Shown: piece by piece, positions 42,200-50,922 of the stretch
Numbering within the stretch: position 1 is the first letter of the stretch
Layout: every line of letters starts with the position of its first letter
Assembly (NCBI RefSeq): GCF_003351025.1
Contig: NZ_QPCG01000001.1
Span: forward strand, 937,949 to 1,001,948
DNA length: 64,000 nt
From: Mucilaginibacter endophyticus
Lineage (GTDB): Bacteria > Bacteroidota > Bacteroidia > Sphingobacteriales > Sphingobacteriaceae
Reading direction: 5' to 3'
Notes under the pieces: generated by a model
Told to the model about the DNA's origin: nothing
The model's database searches: none
The model's input: only the letters and a program-made list of their open reading frames with translations
Position numbers and translations under genes: made by a program

Positions 42200-44971
42200 A
42201 TGTGTAAAAAGGTATGCACACGCATCACTATATTGCTTTTTTTGTATCTGCCGATAATTGTACAAGCGCAAAAAGCGCCGCCGGTTCCTCCGCCGTTCCG
42301 GGTTGATAACCTGATTTGTGAATACAAAATAAATCCCATCTCCATAGACCAGGCTACACCCCGCCTCGGCTGGAAACTGATAACCCGCGACCGGAATGTA
42401 CAGCAGGTTGCTTATGAAGTAAGAGTGGGCACTAATGCGGTATCGTTACTTAAAGGCAAAGAACTGCTCTGGACTTCAGGTAAAGTTGCCTCAGGCGAAT
42501 CGCTTCATGTTTATTATGCTGGCCCGGCGCTTGCCTCACGTCAAAAGGTTTACTGGCAGGTGCGTATCTGGAATAACAGGCAGCAAGTTACCCCCTGGAG
42601 CATGGTTAACTCCTGGAAAATGGGTTTGCTTAAACCTGCCGATTGGAGCGCCAAATGGATTGAAGATAACTACCTTTCGGATACTACAGGCGGCCCAAGC
42701 CCTATGTTCCGGAAAACATTTAAGCTTGATCATAAAGTACGTGCCGCTCATTTATATATTACAGCGCACGGCCTTTATGAGGCACAATTCAACGGAAAAC
42801 GGATTGGCACAGACTACTTTGGTCCGGGATGGACGAGCTATAATAAACGCCTGCAATACCAGGTTTACGATGTAACCGCCGATTTATTGAAAGGTGATAA
42901 TGCCGTAGGAGTGACCCTGGGTGATGGCTGGTACCGCGGCTACACTTACAACCGCAGAAAAAACGTGTACGGTACCAAGCTCGGTTTGTTGTTTCAGTTA
43001 GAGGTTGTGTACACCAATGGTAAACGGGTACTCATTAATTCCGACAAAACATGGAAGGTAGCTTATGGGCCAATCCGCTCATCGTCATTTTTTGATGGCG
43101 AGGTTTACGATGCCCGTAAGGAAAAGAAAGGCTGGTCGACCATTGCTTATAAAGATCTGAACTGGGATTCCGTGCGTACGATTGATACAGTTAAAGATAA
43201 TTTAGTGGCAACCCTTGGTCCGCCGGTGCGCAAGCACGAAATGTTTAAGCCACTCAAAGTGTTTACTACCCCGGCAGGTGAGCACGTGGTTGACTTTGGC
43301 CAGAACCTGGTGGGCTGGGTACAATTTAAGCTGAAGGCAAAGGCCGGAGATACTGTAAAACTATTCCATGCCGAAGTGCTGGATCAGAAAGGGAACTTCT
43401 ACACCAAAAACCTGCGTACAGCCAAACAAGAAAATGTTTACGTCTTTAAGGGGGATAGTGTAGAAACCTTCGAGCCGCATTTTACCTTTCAGGGTTTTAG
43501 GTACCTGAAGATAGAAGGATATAGCGGACAGTTGGATTCAACAAACGTAGCCGCTTTTGCATTATATTCAGATATGGCGCAAACCGGCATGTTCTCCACA
43601 TCTAATCCGCTTATTAACCAGTTACAGCATAATATTCAGTGGGGACAAAAAGGTAATTTTATTGATGTGCCCACCGACTGCCCGCAGCGCGACGAGCGGA
43701 TGGGTTGGACAGGTGATGCCCAGGCGTTTTGCCGCACTGCAACCTTCAATATGGATGTAGCCGGATTTTTCACCAAATGGCTAAAGGACCTTTCTGCCGA
43801 TCAGCATAAAAATGGCGCTGTTCCCTATGTGATTCCTGATATGCTGGATAGCGCTTCGGCAGCGGCTTCAGGTTGGAGCGATGTGGCTACCATAGCGCCA
43901 TGGAATATTTACCTGGCTTATGGCGATAAGCAGGTTTTAGAAAATCAATATCAAAGTATGACAGCCTGGGTGGGGTACATTACCCGCCATACCCGTAATG
44001 GTTTATGGGACACAGGTAATCACTTTGGCGACTGGCTGTTTTACGCGGGTACCGACTATGCTGATGGTGCCGCCCTTACCGATAAAAATCTGATAGCCCA
44101 GGCATTTTATGCTTACTCAACCCAACTGGTTATCAATGCGGCTACCATATTGGGTAAGCTGGATGATGTTAAAAAATACACCGATTTGCTGGCAGATGTT
44201 AAAAAGGCTTTCCTGGCAGAATATGTTACGCCTAACGGCCGCATGATCTCCGGCACGCAGACGTCTTATGTACTGGCATTGAACTTTGATCTGCTGCCCG
44301 AAAATCTGCGCGAATCTGCAGCTAAAAGGCTGGTGAACAATATTGAGGATTATGACGAGCACATTACAACAGGCTTTTTAGGCACGCCCTACATCTGCCA
44401 CGTGTTAAGTCGTTTCGGTCACACCGATATCGCCTATGACCTGTTGATGAAGGAGTCATACCCCTCATGGCTTTATCCTGTAAAAAACGGGGCAACTACA
44501 ATTTGGGAACGCTGGGATGGTATAAAACCCAACGGCACCTTTGAAGATCCGGAAATGAACTCATTTAACCATTATGCCTATGGTGCCATAGGCGATTGGA
44601 TGTACCGCGTAATAGCCGGTATCAACACGGATGAGGGTTCGCCGGGTTTTCATAAAATTAATATCTTTCCGCATCCGGGAGGTAAGCTAACCAATGCCAA
44701 CGCCGAACTGGAAACACTTTACGGAAAAGTAAAATCGGCCTGGAGTATCGATAACGGCATTTTTACCCTTGATGTTATTGTGCCGCCAAATACAACCGCT
44801 ACCATAACTTTGCCGGCAGTTGACGGCCCGGTTACCGAAGGTAATATCGATATTAACAGCAATAAAGATATTGCCAACATCAAACCTGCTGGCGGCGATG
44901 TGCAGATGGACATTGGTTCGGGCACTTACCAGTTTAAATACATCTTAAAGACACATAAAAAGAATAGCTAA
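42200..44971 (+). CDS. Secreted GH78 alpha-L-rhamnosidase
   Basis: A 923-residue protein with signal peptide (about residues 1-23, ending VQAQ). Family segments in order are the N-terminal beta domains (LICEYKINPISIDQATPRLGW, typical GH78 start), YITAHGLYEAQFNG, GDGWYRG, and the barrel motif DCPQRDERMGWTGDAQ with acidic residues D493, D498, E499 and D506, in which the general acid lies. The barrel continues with TIWERWDG and the C-terminal beta domain follows. It frees L-rhamnose, which the rhaT-rhaB operon can use. It stands 171 bp after susD. Confidence 0.93.
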   Translation: MCKKVCTRITILLFLYLPIIVQAQKAPPVPPPFRVDNLICEYKINPISIDQATPRLGWKLITRDRNVQQVAYEVRVGTNAVSLLKGKELLWTSGKVASGESLHVYYAGPALASRQKVYWQVRIWNNRQQVTPWSMVNSWKMGLLKPADWSAKWIEDNYLSDTTGGPSPMFRKTFKLDHKVRAAHLYITAHGLYEAQFNGKRIGTDYFGPGWTSYNKRLQYQVYDVTADLLKGDNAVGVTLGDGWYRGYTYNRRKNVYGTKLGLLFQLEVVYTNGKRVLINSDKTWKVAYGPIRSSSFFDGEVYDARKEKKGWSTIAYKDLNWDSVRTIDTVKDNLVATLGPPVRKHEMFKPLKVFTTPAGEHVVDFGQNLVGWVQFKLKAKAGDTVKLFHAEVLDQKGNFYTKNLRTAKQENVYVFKGDSVETFEPHFTFQGFRYLKIEGYSGQLDSTNVAAFALYSDMAQTGMFSTSNPLINQLQHNIQWGQKGNFIDVPTDCPQRDERMGWTGDAQAFCRTATFNMDVAGFFTKWLKDLSADQHKNGAVPYVIPDMLDSASAAASGWSDVATIAPWNIYLAYGDKQVLENQYQSMTAWVGYITRHTRNGLWDTGNHFGDWLFYAGTDYADGAALTDKNLIAQAFYAYSTQLVINAATILGKLDDVKKYTDLLADVKKAFLAEYVTPNGRMISGTQTSYVLALNFDLLPENLRESAAKRLVNNIEDYDEHITTGFLGTPYICHVLSRFGHTDIAYDLLMKESYPSWLYPVKNGATTIWERWDGIKPNGTFEDPEMNSFNHYAYGAIGDWMYRVIAGINTDEGSPGFHKINIFPHPGGKLTNANAELETLYGKVKSAWSIDNGIFTLDVIVPPNTTATITLPAVDGPVTEGNIDINSNKDIANIKPAGGDVQMDIGSGTYQFKYILKTHKKNS

Positions 44972-44985
44972 CAGGATAATAACAC

Positions 44986-46146
44986 ATGGCAGCTTCGATA
45001 ATCAATCAGGAGGAACCACTTAAAAATACTGGCACCGCAAAGGCGAGCCGTCCAAGACTGTTATCGCTTGATTTTTTCAGGGGTTTTACTGTAGCTGCTA
45101 TGATCCTGGTTAATGATCCCGGCGATTGGGGACATATTTACTGGCCGCTTGAACATTCCAAATGGAATGGCTGCACCCCGACGGATCTTGTGTTTCCTTT
45201 TTTCCTGTTTATGGTAGGGGTGTCCATCGTATATGCCATGGAAAGTAAAAAGGTCGACACGGTTAACCATAACAAACTGCTGTTATCCATCTTGCGCCGT
45301 ACGCTGATTATCATAGCCCTTGGCGTTTGCTTACCCCTGATAAACGATTTTCAATTCGCGCATCTGCGTTTTCCCGGTGTGTTGCAGCGCATCGGGCTCG
45401 TATTTGGCATAACTGCCTTGCTGTACATAAAAACAAGCATCCGTACACAGGTAATTATCGCTGTAAGCTGTCTTATCGGCTATTATTTATTAATGACCCT
45501 GGTGCCAGTACCGGGTTTCGGAATACCCAACCTTGAACCGGCTACTAATTTAGGGGCCTGGATAGACAGATCGGTTTTTACCGAAAACCACCTTTGGGGT
45601 TCATCCAAAACCTGGGACCCGGAAGGTTTACTGGGAACTATCCCCTCTGTTGCCACTTGCCTTTTAGGTGTATTTACAGGTACCTGGCTTAAAACAGGAA
45701 AGTTTAAAACCAGTACTGAGCTGTTTAAAATGATGGGTGTGGGTATTTTGTTGATTGTGCTTGCCTTAATCTGGAATACTTTTTTCCCGATCAACAAACA
45801 ATTATGGACAAGCTCGTTCGTGCTGCTTACCGCAGGTTTGGCCATTAATATTTTGGCACTTTCCTACTGGTTTATTGATATCAAAGGAAATAAAGCGCTA
45901 CTGCCACCATTTTTGGCTTTTGGTCGTAATGCCATTGCCGCCTATGTTTTGGCCGATATCATTCCTGCTTTAATAGCTGCTATCCCGGTGCAGAAAACTA
46001 ATTTATGGTCGTTCACCTACAATAATTTGTTCGTACCGTATCTTTCGCCCGAAAACGCCTCACTTGCCGGAGCCATCCTGACCGTGCTGATCATATTTAT
46101 CCCGGTTTGGATCCTTTATAAAAAGAATATCACCGTTAAGGTATAA
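44986..46146 (+). CDS. Multipass membrane acyltransferase-like protein (HGSNAT/NagX, DUF5009 family)
   Basis: A 386-residue protein with ten or so membrane segments. The N-terminal LLSLDFFRGFTVAAMILVND and CTPTDLVFPFFLFMVGVS are the signature of the heparan-alpha-glucosaminide N-acetyltransferase-like family (COG4299, NagX). Members are thought to acetylate amino sugars across the membrane or to help N-acetylglucosamine use. It begins 14 bases after the rhamnosidase gene and 22 bases before a GH20 gene, so a role with hexosamine-containing glycan is likely. No experiment-based function is known to me for Bacteroidota members. Confidence 0.83.
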   Translation: MAASIINQEEPLKNTGTAKASRPRLLSLDFFRGFTVAAMILVNDPGDWGHIYWPLEHSKWNGCTPTDLVFPFFLFMVGVSIVYAMESKKVDTVNHNKLLLSILRRTLIIIALGVCLPLINDFQFAHLRFPGVLQRIGLVFGITALLYIKTSIRTQVIIAVSCLIGYYLLMTLVPVPGFGIPNLEPATNLGAWIDRSVFTENHLWGSSKTWDPEGLLGTIPSVATCLLGVFTGTWLKTGKFKTSTELFKMMGVGILLIVLALIWNTFFPINKQLWTSSFVLLTAGLAINILALSYWFIDIKGNKALLPPFLAFGRNAIAAYVLADIIPALIAAIPVQKTNLWSFTYNNLFVPYLSPENASLAGAILTVLIIFIPVWILYKKNITVKV

Positions 46147-46168
46147 CCCTATTTCATTGTCTGCCGAA

Positions 46169-48439
46169 ATGAAGAAAACATTATCTCAGAAATATATTTT
46201 ACTATTCGCTTCACTGCTTTTATCGGTAACAACAATAAAGGCGCAATTTCATATTATACCGCAGCCTGTAAGTTTAAAAGCAGGTAAAGGGAGTTTTATA
46301 TTGAGTAAGAATGCTGTGATCGGGGTTAATAAAGAAACCGAGCCCATAGGTAAATATCTTCAGGATTATCTTAATCAAAATTATGGTCTGCAAACAACAG
46401 TAAGGGTATTTGAAAAGATCCCCGCCAAAACAGCCATCAGGTTGAACAATGTTTGGTCTAATGCCGAGAGTGCTTATACCATGAATGTAAGCCCGACATC
46501 TGTAAGCATCAACGGGAGCGGTGCCGGAGTATTTTATGGGGTTCAAACGCTGATTCAGCTGTTACCGACAGATAAAACACCTACTTTGAAAATTTCTGCC
46601 TGCACCGTGGCCGATCAGCCGCGTTTTGGCTGGCGGGGCTTAAGTCTGGATGTAAGTCGCCATTTTTTTACGGTTGACGAAGTGAAAAAGTACATTGATG
46701 TAATGGCGCATTATAAGCTCAATACCTTTCACTGGCACTTAACCGACGATGAGGGCTGGCGCATCCAAATTGATAAATATCCACGCCTTACAGAAGTAGG
46801 CTCAAAAATCAGTTACTATGCTAAGCGCGGGGAGTTCAGGAAACTGGATAACCTGATAGATGACGGCCGTGACGGTTTTTATACCAAAGATGAAATCCGT
46901 GATGTGATCAAATACGCGCAGGACAGGTTTGTAACCATTTTGCCCGAAATTGAAATGCCTGGTCATAGCGAAGCGGCTATTTTTGCCTATCCGCAGTTGG
47001 GTTGCCAGGACTCCACAGGGGCCAAACACCGTGTGCGCATGCTTGACCCGAGCGAGTATACCTTCAAATTTATGGAGGATGTATTGACTGAAGTGATCGG
47101 GTTATTTCCGAACCAGTACGTGCATATCGGCGGTGATGAGGCCGAAATGGTTGATTGGCTGAAGAGTCCTACTGCTGTAGCCCTCATGAAACGGGAGCAT
47201 TTGAAAAGTGAAAAAGAGGTACAAAGTTATTTCATCAAACGGATAGAAAAATTCCTGCTGTCAAAGAATAAGCGTTTAGTAGGCTGGGACGAGATCCTTC
47301 AGGGCGGCCTCGCCGAATCGGCCACAGTAATGAGCTGGCAGGGTGAGGCTGGGGGCATAGCCGCTGCCAAGATGCGCCACCATGTGGTGATGACGCCCTT
47401 ACCGTACATGTACTTTGATGCCCCGCAGGCTAATGAGGATCTGGAGCCGATAGGCTGGAATCCGCCGGTGACATGGCAAATGGTGTATAACTACGAGCCG
47501 CAATCAAAAGAGCTTACCAATGCCGAAGCCGAATACATTTTAGGTGCGCAAGGCAATATCTGGAACGAGAAAGTACCTAACGCGCAGCATCTGCAATACA
47601 TGGTTTACCCACGTGCCCTTGCCGTGGCCGAACTTACATGGAGCCCGAAAAATGAAAAGAACCTTGATCGCTTTGGCTGGAAAATGAAAAACCAGTACGG
47701 CTTGTTTAAGCTATGGAATTTTAATGCCCGTTTGCCTGATATTGACGGTGTGGATAATATCATCACCAATAAAAACAGGTTTAAATTAACGCTGAATTAC
47801 CCGTTGACGGGAGCTAAAGTTCGTTATGCGCTAAACGGAAAGATGCCTGATGCTAATAGCGCGGCTGTGGCATTCCCGGTTAATATCAATGTGCCTTTGG
47901 CAGATAGTATCGGCTTGAGAACCTTTACCACCTGGACGCTCAATGATCAGCATATTCGTCAAACAGCTAATATCAAACGGGTAACAATTAAATCATCCCG
48001 CGAAAAGATGGCTAATCTGAAACCGGGGATGGCTTATGAGATTTTTAGAACCAAGGAGCACGATATAGATAAGCTGACAAATGATAGGCCGTCGGAAATC
48101 GGACTAACGAACCTGATTGTACCAGTAAGGCCGATAGGCGAAGGTTTTATCAATTGGGTGAAAATTAAAGGTTTTATCAGGATAGATAAAGAAGCGGATT
48201 ATGAATTAACAACAGGGTTTGAGGTTAGCCCCGCTTTGCTTTTGGATGACGAGCCGATAACAAAAATGGGGTTAAATACTTATGTTGAACCGCAAAAAGC
48301 TTTATTACACCTCAAAAAAGGCGTGTATGCTTTAAGCGGACATTACATTGCCGATAAAGCCAATGAAAATCAAACACTGATAGCATTAAAGATTGCAGGA
48401 GGAGAGAAGCTTTATCCGAAGTTTTATTTGATGCATTAG
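46169..48439 (+). CDS. Secreted GH20 beta-N-acetylhexosaminidase (second copy in window)
   Basis: The start is ATG 46169; the TTG at 46157 is less likely. The 756-residue protein has a signal peptide (about residues 1-25, ending IKAQ), a GH20b domain, and a catalytic barrel with FHWHLTDDEGWR and the pair D323-E324 in HIGGDEAEM. After the barrel the C-terminus (about 615-756) is a different beta domain from the one at 20413-22725, with no discoidin pattern; it may be a PA14-like or other sugar-binding domain. Being in the SusCD locus, it probably acts on the imported glycan. Confidence 0.9.
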   Translation: MKKTLSQKYILLFASLLLSVTTIKAQFHIIPQPVSLKAGKGSFILSKNAVIGVNKETEPIGKYLQDYLNQNYGLQTTVRVFEKIPAKTAIRLNNVWSNAESAYTMNVSPTSVSINGSGAGVFYGVQTLIQLLPTDKTPTLKISACTVADQPRFGWRGLSLDVSRHFFTVDEVKKYIDVMAHYKLNTFHWHLTDDEGWRIQIDKYPRLTEVGSKISYYAKRGEFRKLDNLIDDGRDGFYTKDEIRDVIKYAQDRFVTILPEIEMPGHSEAAIFAYPQLGCQDSTGAKHRVRMLDPSEYTFKFMEDVLTEVIGLFPNQYVHIGGDEAEMVDWLKSPTAVALMKREHLKSEKEVQSYFIKRIEKFLLSKNKRLVGWDEILQGGLAESATVMSWQGEAGGIAAAKMRHHVVMTPLPYMYFDAPQANEDLEPIGWNPPVTWQMVYNYEPQSKELTNAEAEYILGAQGNIWNEKVPNAQHLQYMVYPRALAVAELTWSPKNEKNLDRFGWKMKNQYGLFKLWNFNARLPDIDGVDNIITNKNRFKLTLNYPLTGAKVRYALNGKMPDANSAAVAFPVNINVPLADSIGLRTFTTWTLNDQHIRQTANIKRVTIKSSREKMANLKPGMAYEIFRTKEHDIDKLTNDRPSEIGLTNLIVPVRPIGEGFINWVKIKGFIRIDKEADYELTTGFEVSPALLLDDEPITKMGLNTYVEPQKALLHLKKGVYALSGHYIADKANENQTLIALKIAGGEKLYPKFYLMH

Positions 48440-48457
48440 AAAGTTAGAATTTAAATT

Positions 48458-48562
48458 CCCCTCTTGAGAGGGGGCGCGGAGGAAAAGTGTGATAGCAGGG
48501 GGTGTGTTATGCGATTGATTTGTTAAAGCAGAAACACACCCCTACACCCCTCTCAAGAGGGG
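48458..48562. repeat. 105-bp palindromic repeat, family D copy 1 (left of GH3-GH92)
   Basis: Starts CCCCTCTTGAGAGGGG and ends CCCCTCTCAAGAGGGG, so both ends are themselves palindromic and the whole is an inverted repeat. The reverse complement of 53139-53241 matches it along its length with some changes. The two copies face each other around the GH3-GH92 gene pair. Confidence 0.88.
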
Positions 48563-48612
48563 AGTCGCGCAATCCCCCATTTTGGGTTAATAAACTACCA
48601 AACCATACACCT

Positions 48613-50919
48613 ATGCAAAAGAAGTTATACTTGCTTACCGCGTTCGCTTTTGTAATTAACGTTGCCGGGGCACAGGTTTATAAAGATCCCAAAGCGCCGG
48701 TAACCGAAAGGGTGAAGGATTTGCTGAGCCGGATGACTTTGGAGGAAAAAGTAGGCCAGATGAGTATGAATTCGTTAAAAGGCTCTATGCAAAACCCAAT
48801 TGCGTACGGCGTTTGTGAAAGCCCGTTTACCAATATCAATGATATAGCATCGCTTTCAATTGCTGCCAAAAAATACGCGAAGGAAAAAACAAGACTTGGG
48901 ATCCCGCCCATTCAAATAGGCGAGTGCCTGCATGGCCAACTGGCGGCCGGCGCTACTATTTTTCCGCAGGCCATAGCACAAGGCAGTACCTGGAACCCTG
49001 CGCTTATTAAAAAAATGGGCTCGGTAATCGCTTATGAAGCTTCCTCATCGGGAGTTGACCAGGCGCTTTCGCCACTGTTTGATTTGATTCGCGACCCACG
49101 TTACGGCCGAAACGAAGAATGTTACGCCGAAGATCCATACCTCGTAAGCAAAATGGGCACTTCCTTCGTAATAGGTATGCAGGGGGATCCCTCCCAAACC
49201 ATAAATGGTATAGGCAAAGATAAGGTGATGTGTACAGCCAAGCATTTCGCGGCTTACAGCATCCCGGTGGCCGGCATTAACCTGGCCCCGGCATCAGTAG
49301 GGGAACGCGAATTAAGGTCGATGTTTTTACCTCCTTTTAAAGATGCCGTGCAAAAGGCAAATATCTATGCCATAATGCCTGCCTACAACGAGATTGACGG
49401 CGTGCCTGCGCATGCCAATCATTTCCTGCTGCAAACTATCTTAAAGCAGGAGTGGGGTTTTGAGGGTTATGTGTTTTCGGATTATGAAGGGCTCAAACAT
49501 CTGTACACTTTCCACCATATCGCTAAAGATGCTGTAGGAGCCGCGCCCATAGCCCTGAGTGCCGGGGTTGATCTTGAAGCGCCAAGTTCGGATGTTTATG
49601 GCAAGCTTATCGGTTTGGTGAAAGAGGGTAAGGTAAAAGAAGCGCAGATTGATAGTGCTGTCGCCCGTATCCTCACGATAAAATTTAAAGCAGGTTTGTT
49701 TGAAAAGGTGCTGCCTGATACTTTGGCATTAAAAAAGCGTGTGCATACGCCGGATCACGTTGCATTATCACAGCAAATAGCCGAAGAATCAATCATCCTG
49801 CTTAAAAACGATAAGCAGCTCTTGCCACTAAATATGAATAACCTGAAATCGCTGGCTGTAATTGGCCCCAACGCAAACCAGGTTCAGTACGGCGATTACA
49901 GCTCAACCCGCGATAGTCGCTCGGGCACAACTGTGCTTAGTGGTATCAAGCAACTGGTTGGCAACAAAATAAAGATCAACTATGCCAAAGGCTGTGCGCT
50001 TTCGGGATCCGACAAAAGTGGTTTTGCTGATGCCATTACAGCCGCCAAAAATAGCGATGCCATGGTAGTAGTTTTAGGTACTACAAGCGTTGTATTCTCT
50101 GGCGTAGGCTGGAACGGCCATGCACCCGAAAGCGAGCCTAAAGATCCATTTACCTGCGGCGAGGGCTATGACGTTACCGATATCAACCCCGATGGCGTAC
50201 AGCGAGAACTGCTCCAGGCCATTTATAAAACCGGCAAGCCCGTGATATTGGTACTGGTACATGGTCGCCCGCAAAGTATTAAATGGGAGAAGGAAAATAT
50301 CCCGGCTATAGTGGAGGCCTGGTATCCTGGTGAACGAGGCGGTAATGCCATTGCCAATGTACTGTTTGGCAAAGTAAATCCATCGGGCAGGCTAACGGTG
50401 TCTATACCTCAATCAACGGGCCATATTCCGGTATTTTATAATCATGTAGCATCCAATAAAGGTTTTTATCACAATCCGGGTTCGCCCGAAAAACCGGGGC
50501 AGGATTATGTTTTTTCCTCTCCCGATGTATTGTTCCCTTTTGGTTATGGATTAAGCTATACGTCATTTAAATACAGCAATATGCAGGTATCAGCTTCGTC
50601 ATTCACTAAAAATGAAGTTGTGACTGTATCGGTAGATGTAACTAATGGTGGTGGTATGATGGGTAAAGAGGTAGTGCAGATGTATCTCGGCAATAAGGTA
50701 AATTCAGTAACAGCACCGGTGATGGCCCTCAAAGGTTTTGATAAGATTAGCCTTAAACCCGGCGAAACCCGGACAGTAGAGTTTAAGGTAAAACCTGAAG
50801 ATATTTCCATCTGGAATAACAATATGAAACAAATGACTGAACCCGGTACATTTGATGTAATGATAGCCCGTTCGGCCGAGGATGTGGTGTTCAAGAAAAC
50901 AATCGAATACAAGGAATAA
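48613..50919 (+). CDS. Secreted GH3 beta-glucosidase/beta-xylosidase
   Basis: The start is ATG 48613 (MQKKLYLLTAFAFVINVAG); the in-frame extension upstream is repeat sequence. The 768-residue protein has a signal peptide ending GAQ, the GH3 N-terminal barrel with nucleophile D290 in VFSDYEGLK, the (alpha/beta) sandwich domain, and a fibronectin-like C-terminal domain (FPFGYGLSYTSFKYSN onward). It resembles BglX-type beta-glucosidases, but xylosidase or other beta-glycosidase activity is equally possible. It overlaps none of its neighbours and is followed three bases later by the GH92 gene. Confidence 0.9.
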   Translation: MQKKLYLLTAFAFVINVAGAQVYKDPKAPVTERVKDLLSRMTLEEKVGQMSMNSLKGSMQNPIAYGVCESPFTNINDIASLSIAAKKYAKEKTRLGIPPIQIGECLHGQLAAGATIFPQAIAQGSTWNPALIKKMGSVIAYEASSSGVDQALSPLFDLIRDPRYGRNEECYAEDPYLVSKMGTSFVIGMQGDPSQTINGIGKDKVMCTAKHFAAYSIPVAGINLAPASVGERELRSMFLPPFKDAVQKANIYAIMPAYNEIDGVPAHANHFLLQTILKQEWGFEGYVFSDYEGLKHLYTFHHIAKDAVGAAPIALSAGVDLEAPSSDVYGKLIGLVKEGKVKEAQIDSAVARILTIKFKAGLFEKVLPDTLALKKRVHTPDHVALSQQIAEESIILLKNDKQLLPLNMNNLKSLAVIGPNANQVQYGDYSSTRDSRSGTTVLSGIKQLVGNKIKINYAKGCALSGSDKSGFADAITAAKNSDAMVVVLGTTSVVFSGVGWNGHAPESEPKDPFTCGEGYDVTDINPDGVQRELLQAIYKTGKPVILVLVHGRPQSIKWEKENIPAIVEAWYPGERGGNAIANVLFGKVNPSGRLTVSIPQSTGHIPVFYNHVASNKGFYHNPGSPEKPGQDYVFSSPDVLFPFGYGLSYTSFKYSNMQVSASSFTKNEVVTVSVDVTNGGGMMGKEVVQMYLGNKVNSVTAPVMALKGFDKISLKPGETRTVEFKVKPEDISIWNNNMKQMTEPGTFDVMIARSAEDVVFKKTIEYKE

Positions 50920-50922
50920 GGT

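Noticed and set aside
48502..48612. 37-residue upstream extension of the GH3 gene
   Set aside because: It translates the family D palindrome; a proper signal peptide begins at ATG 48613.
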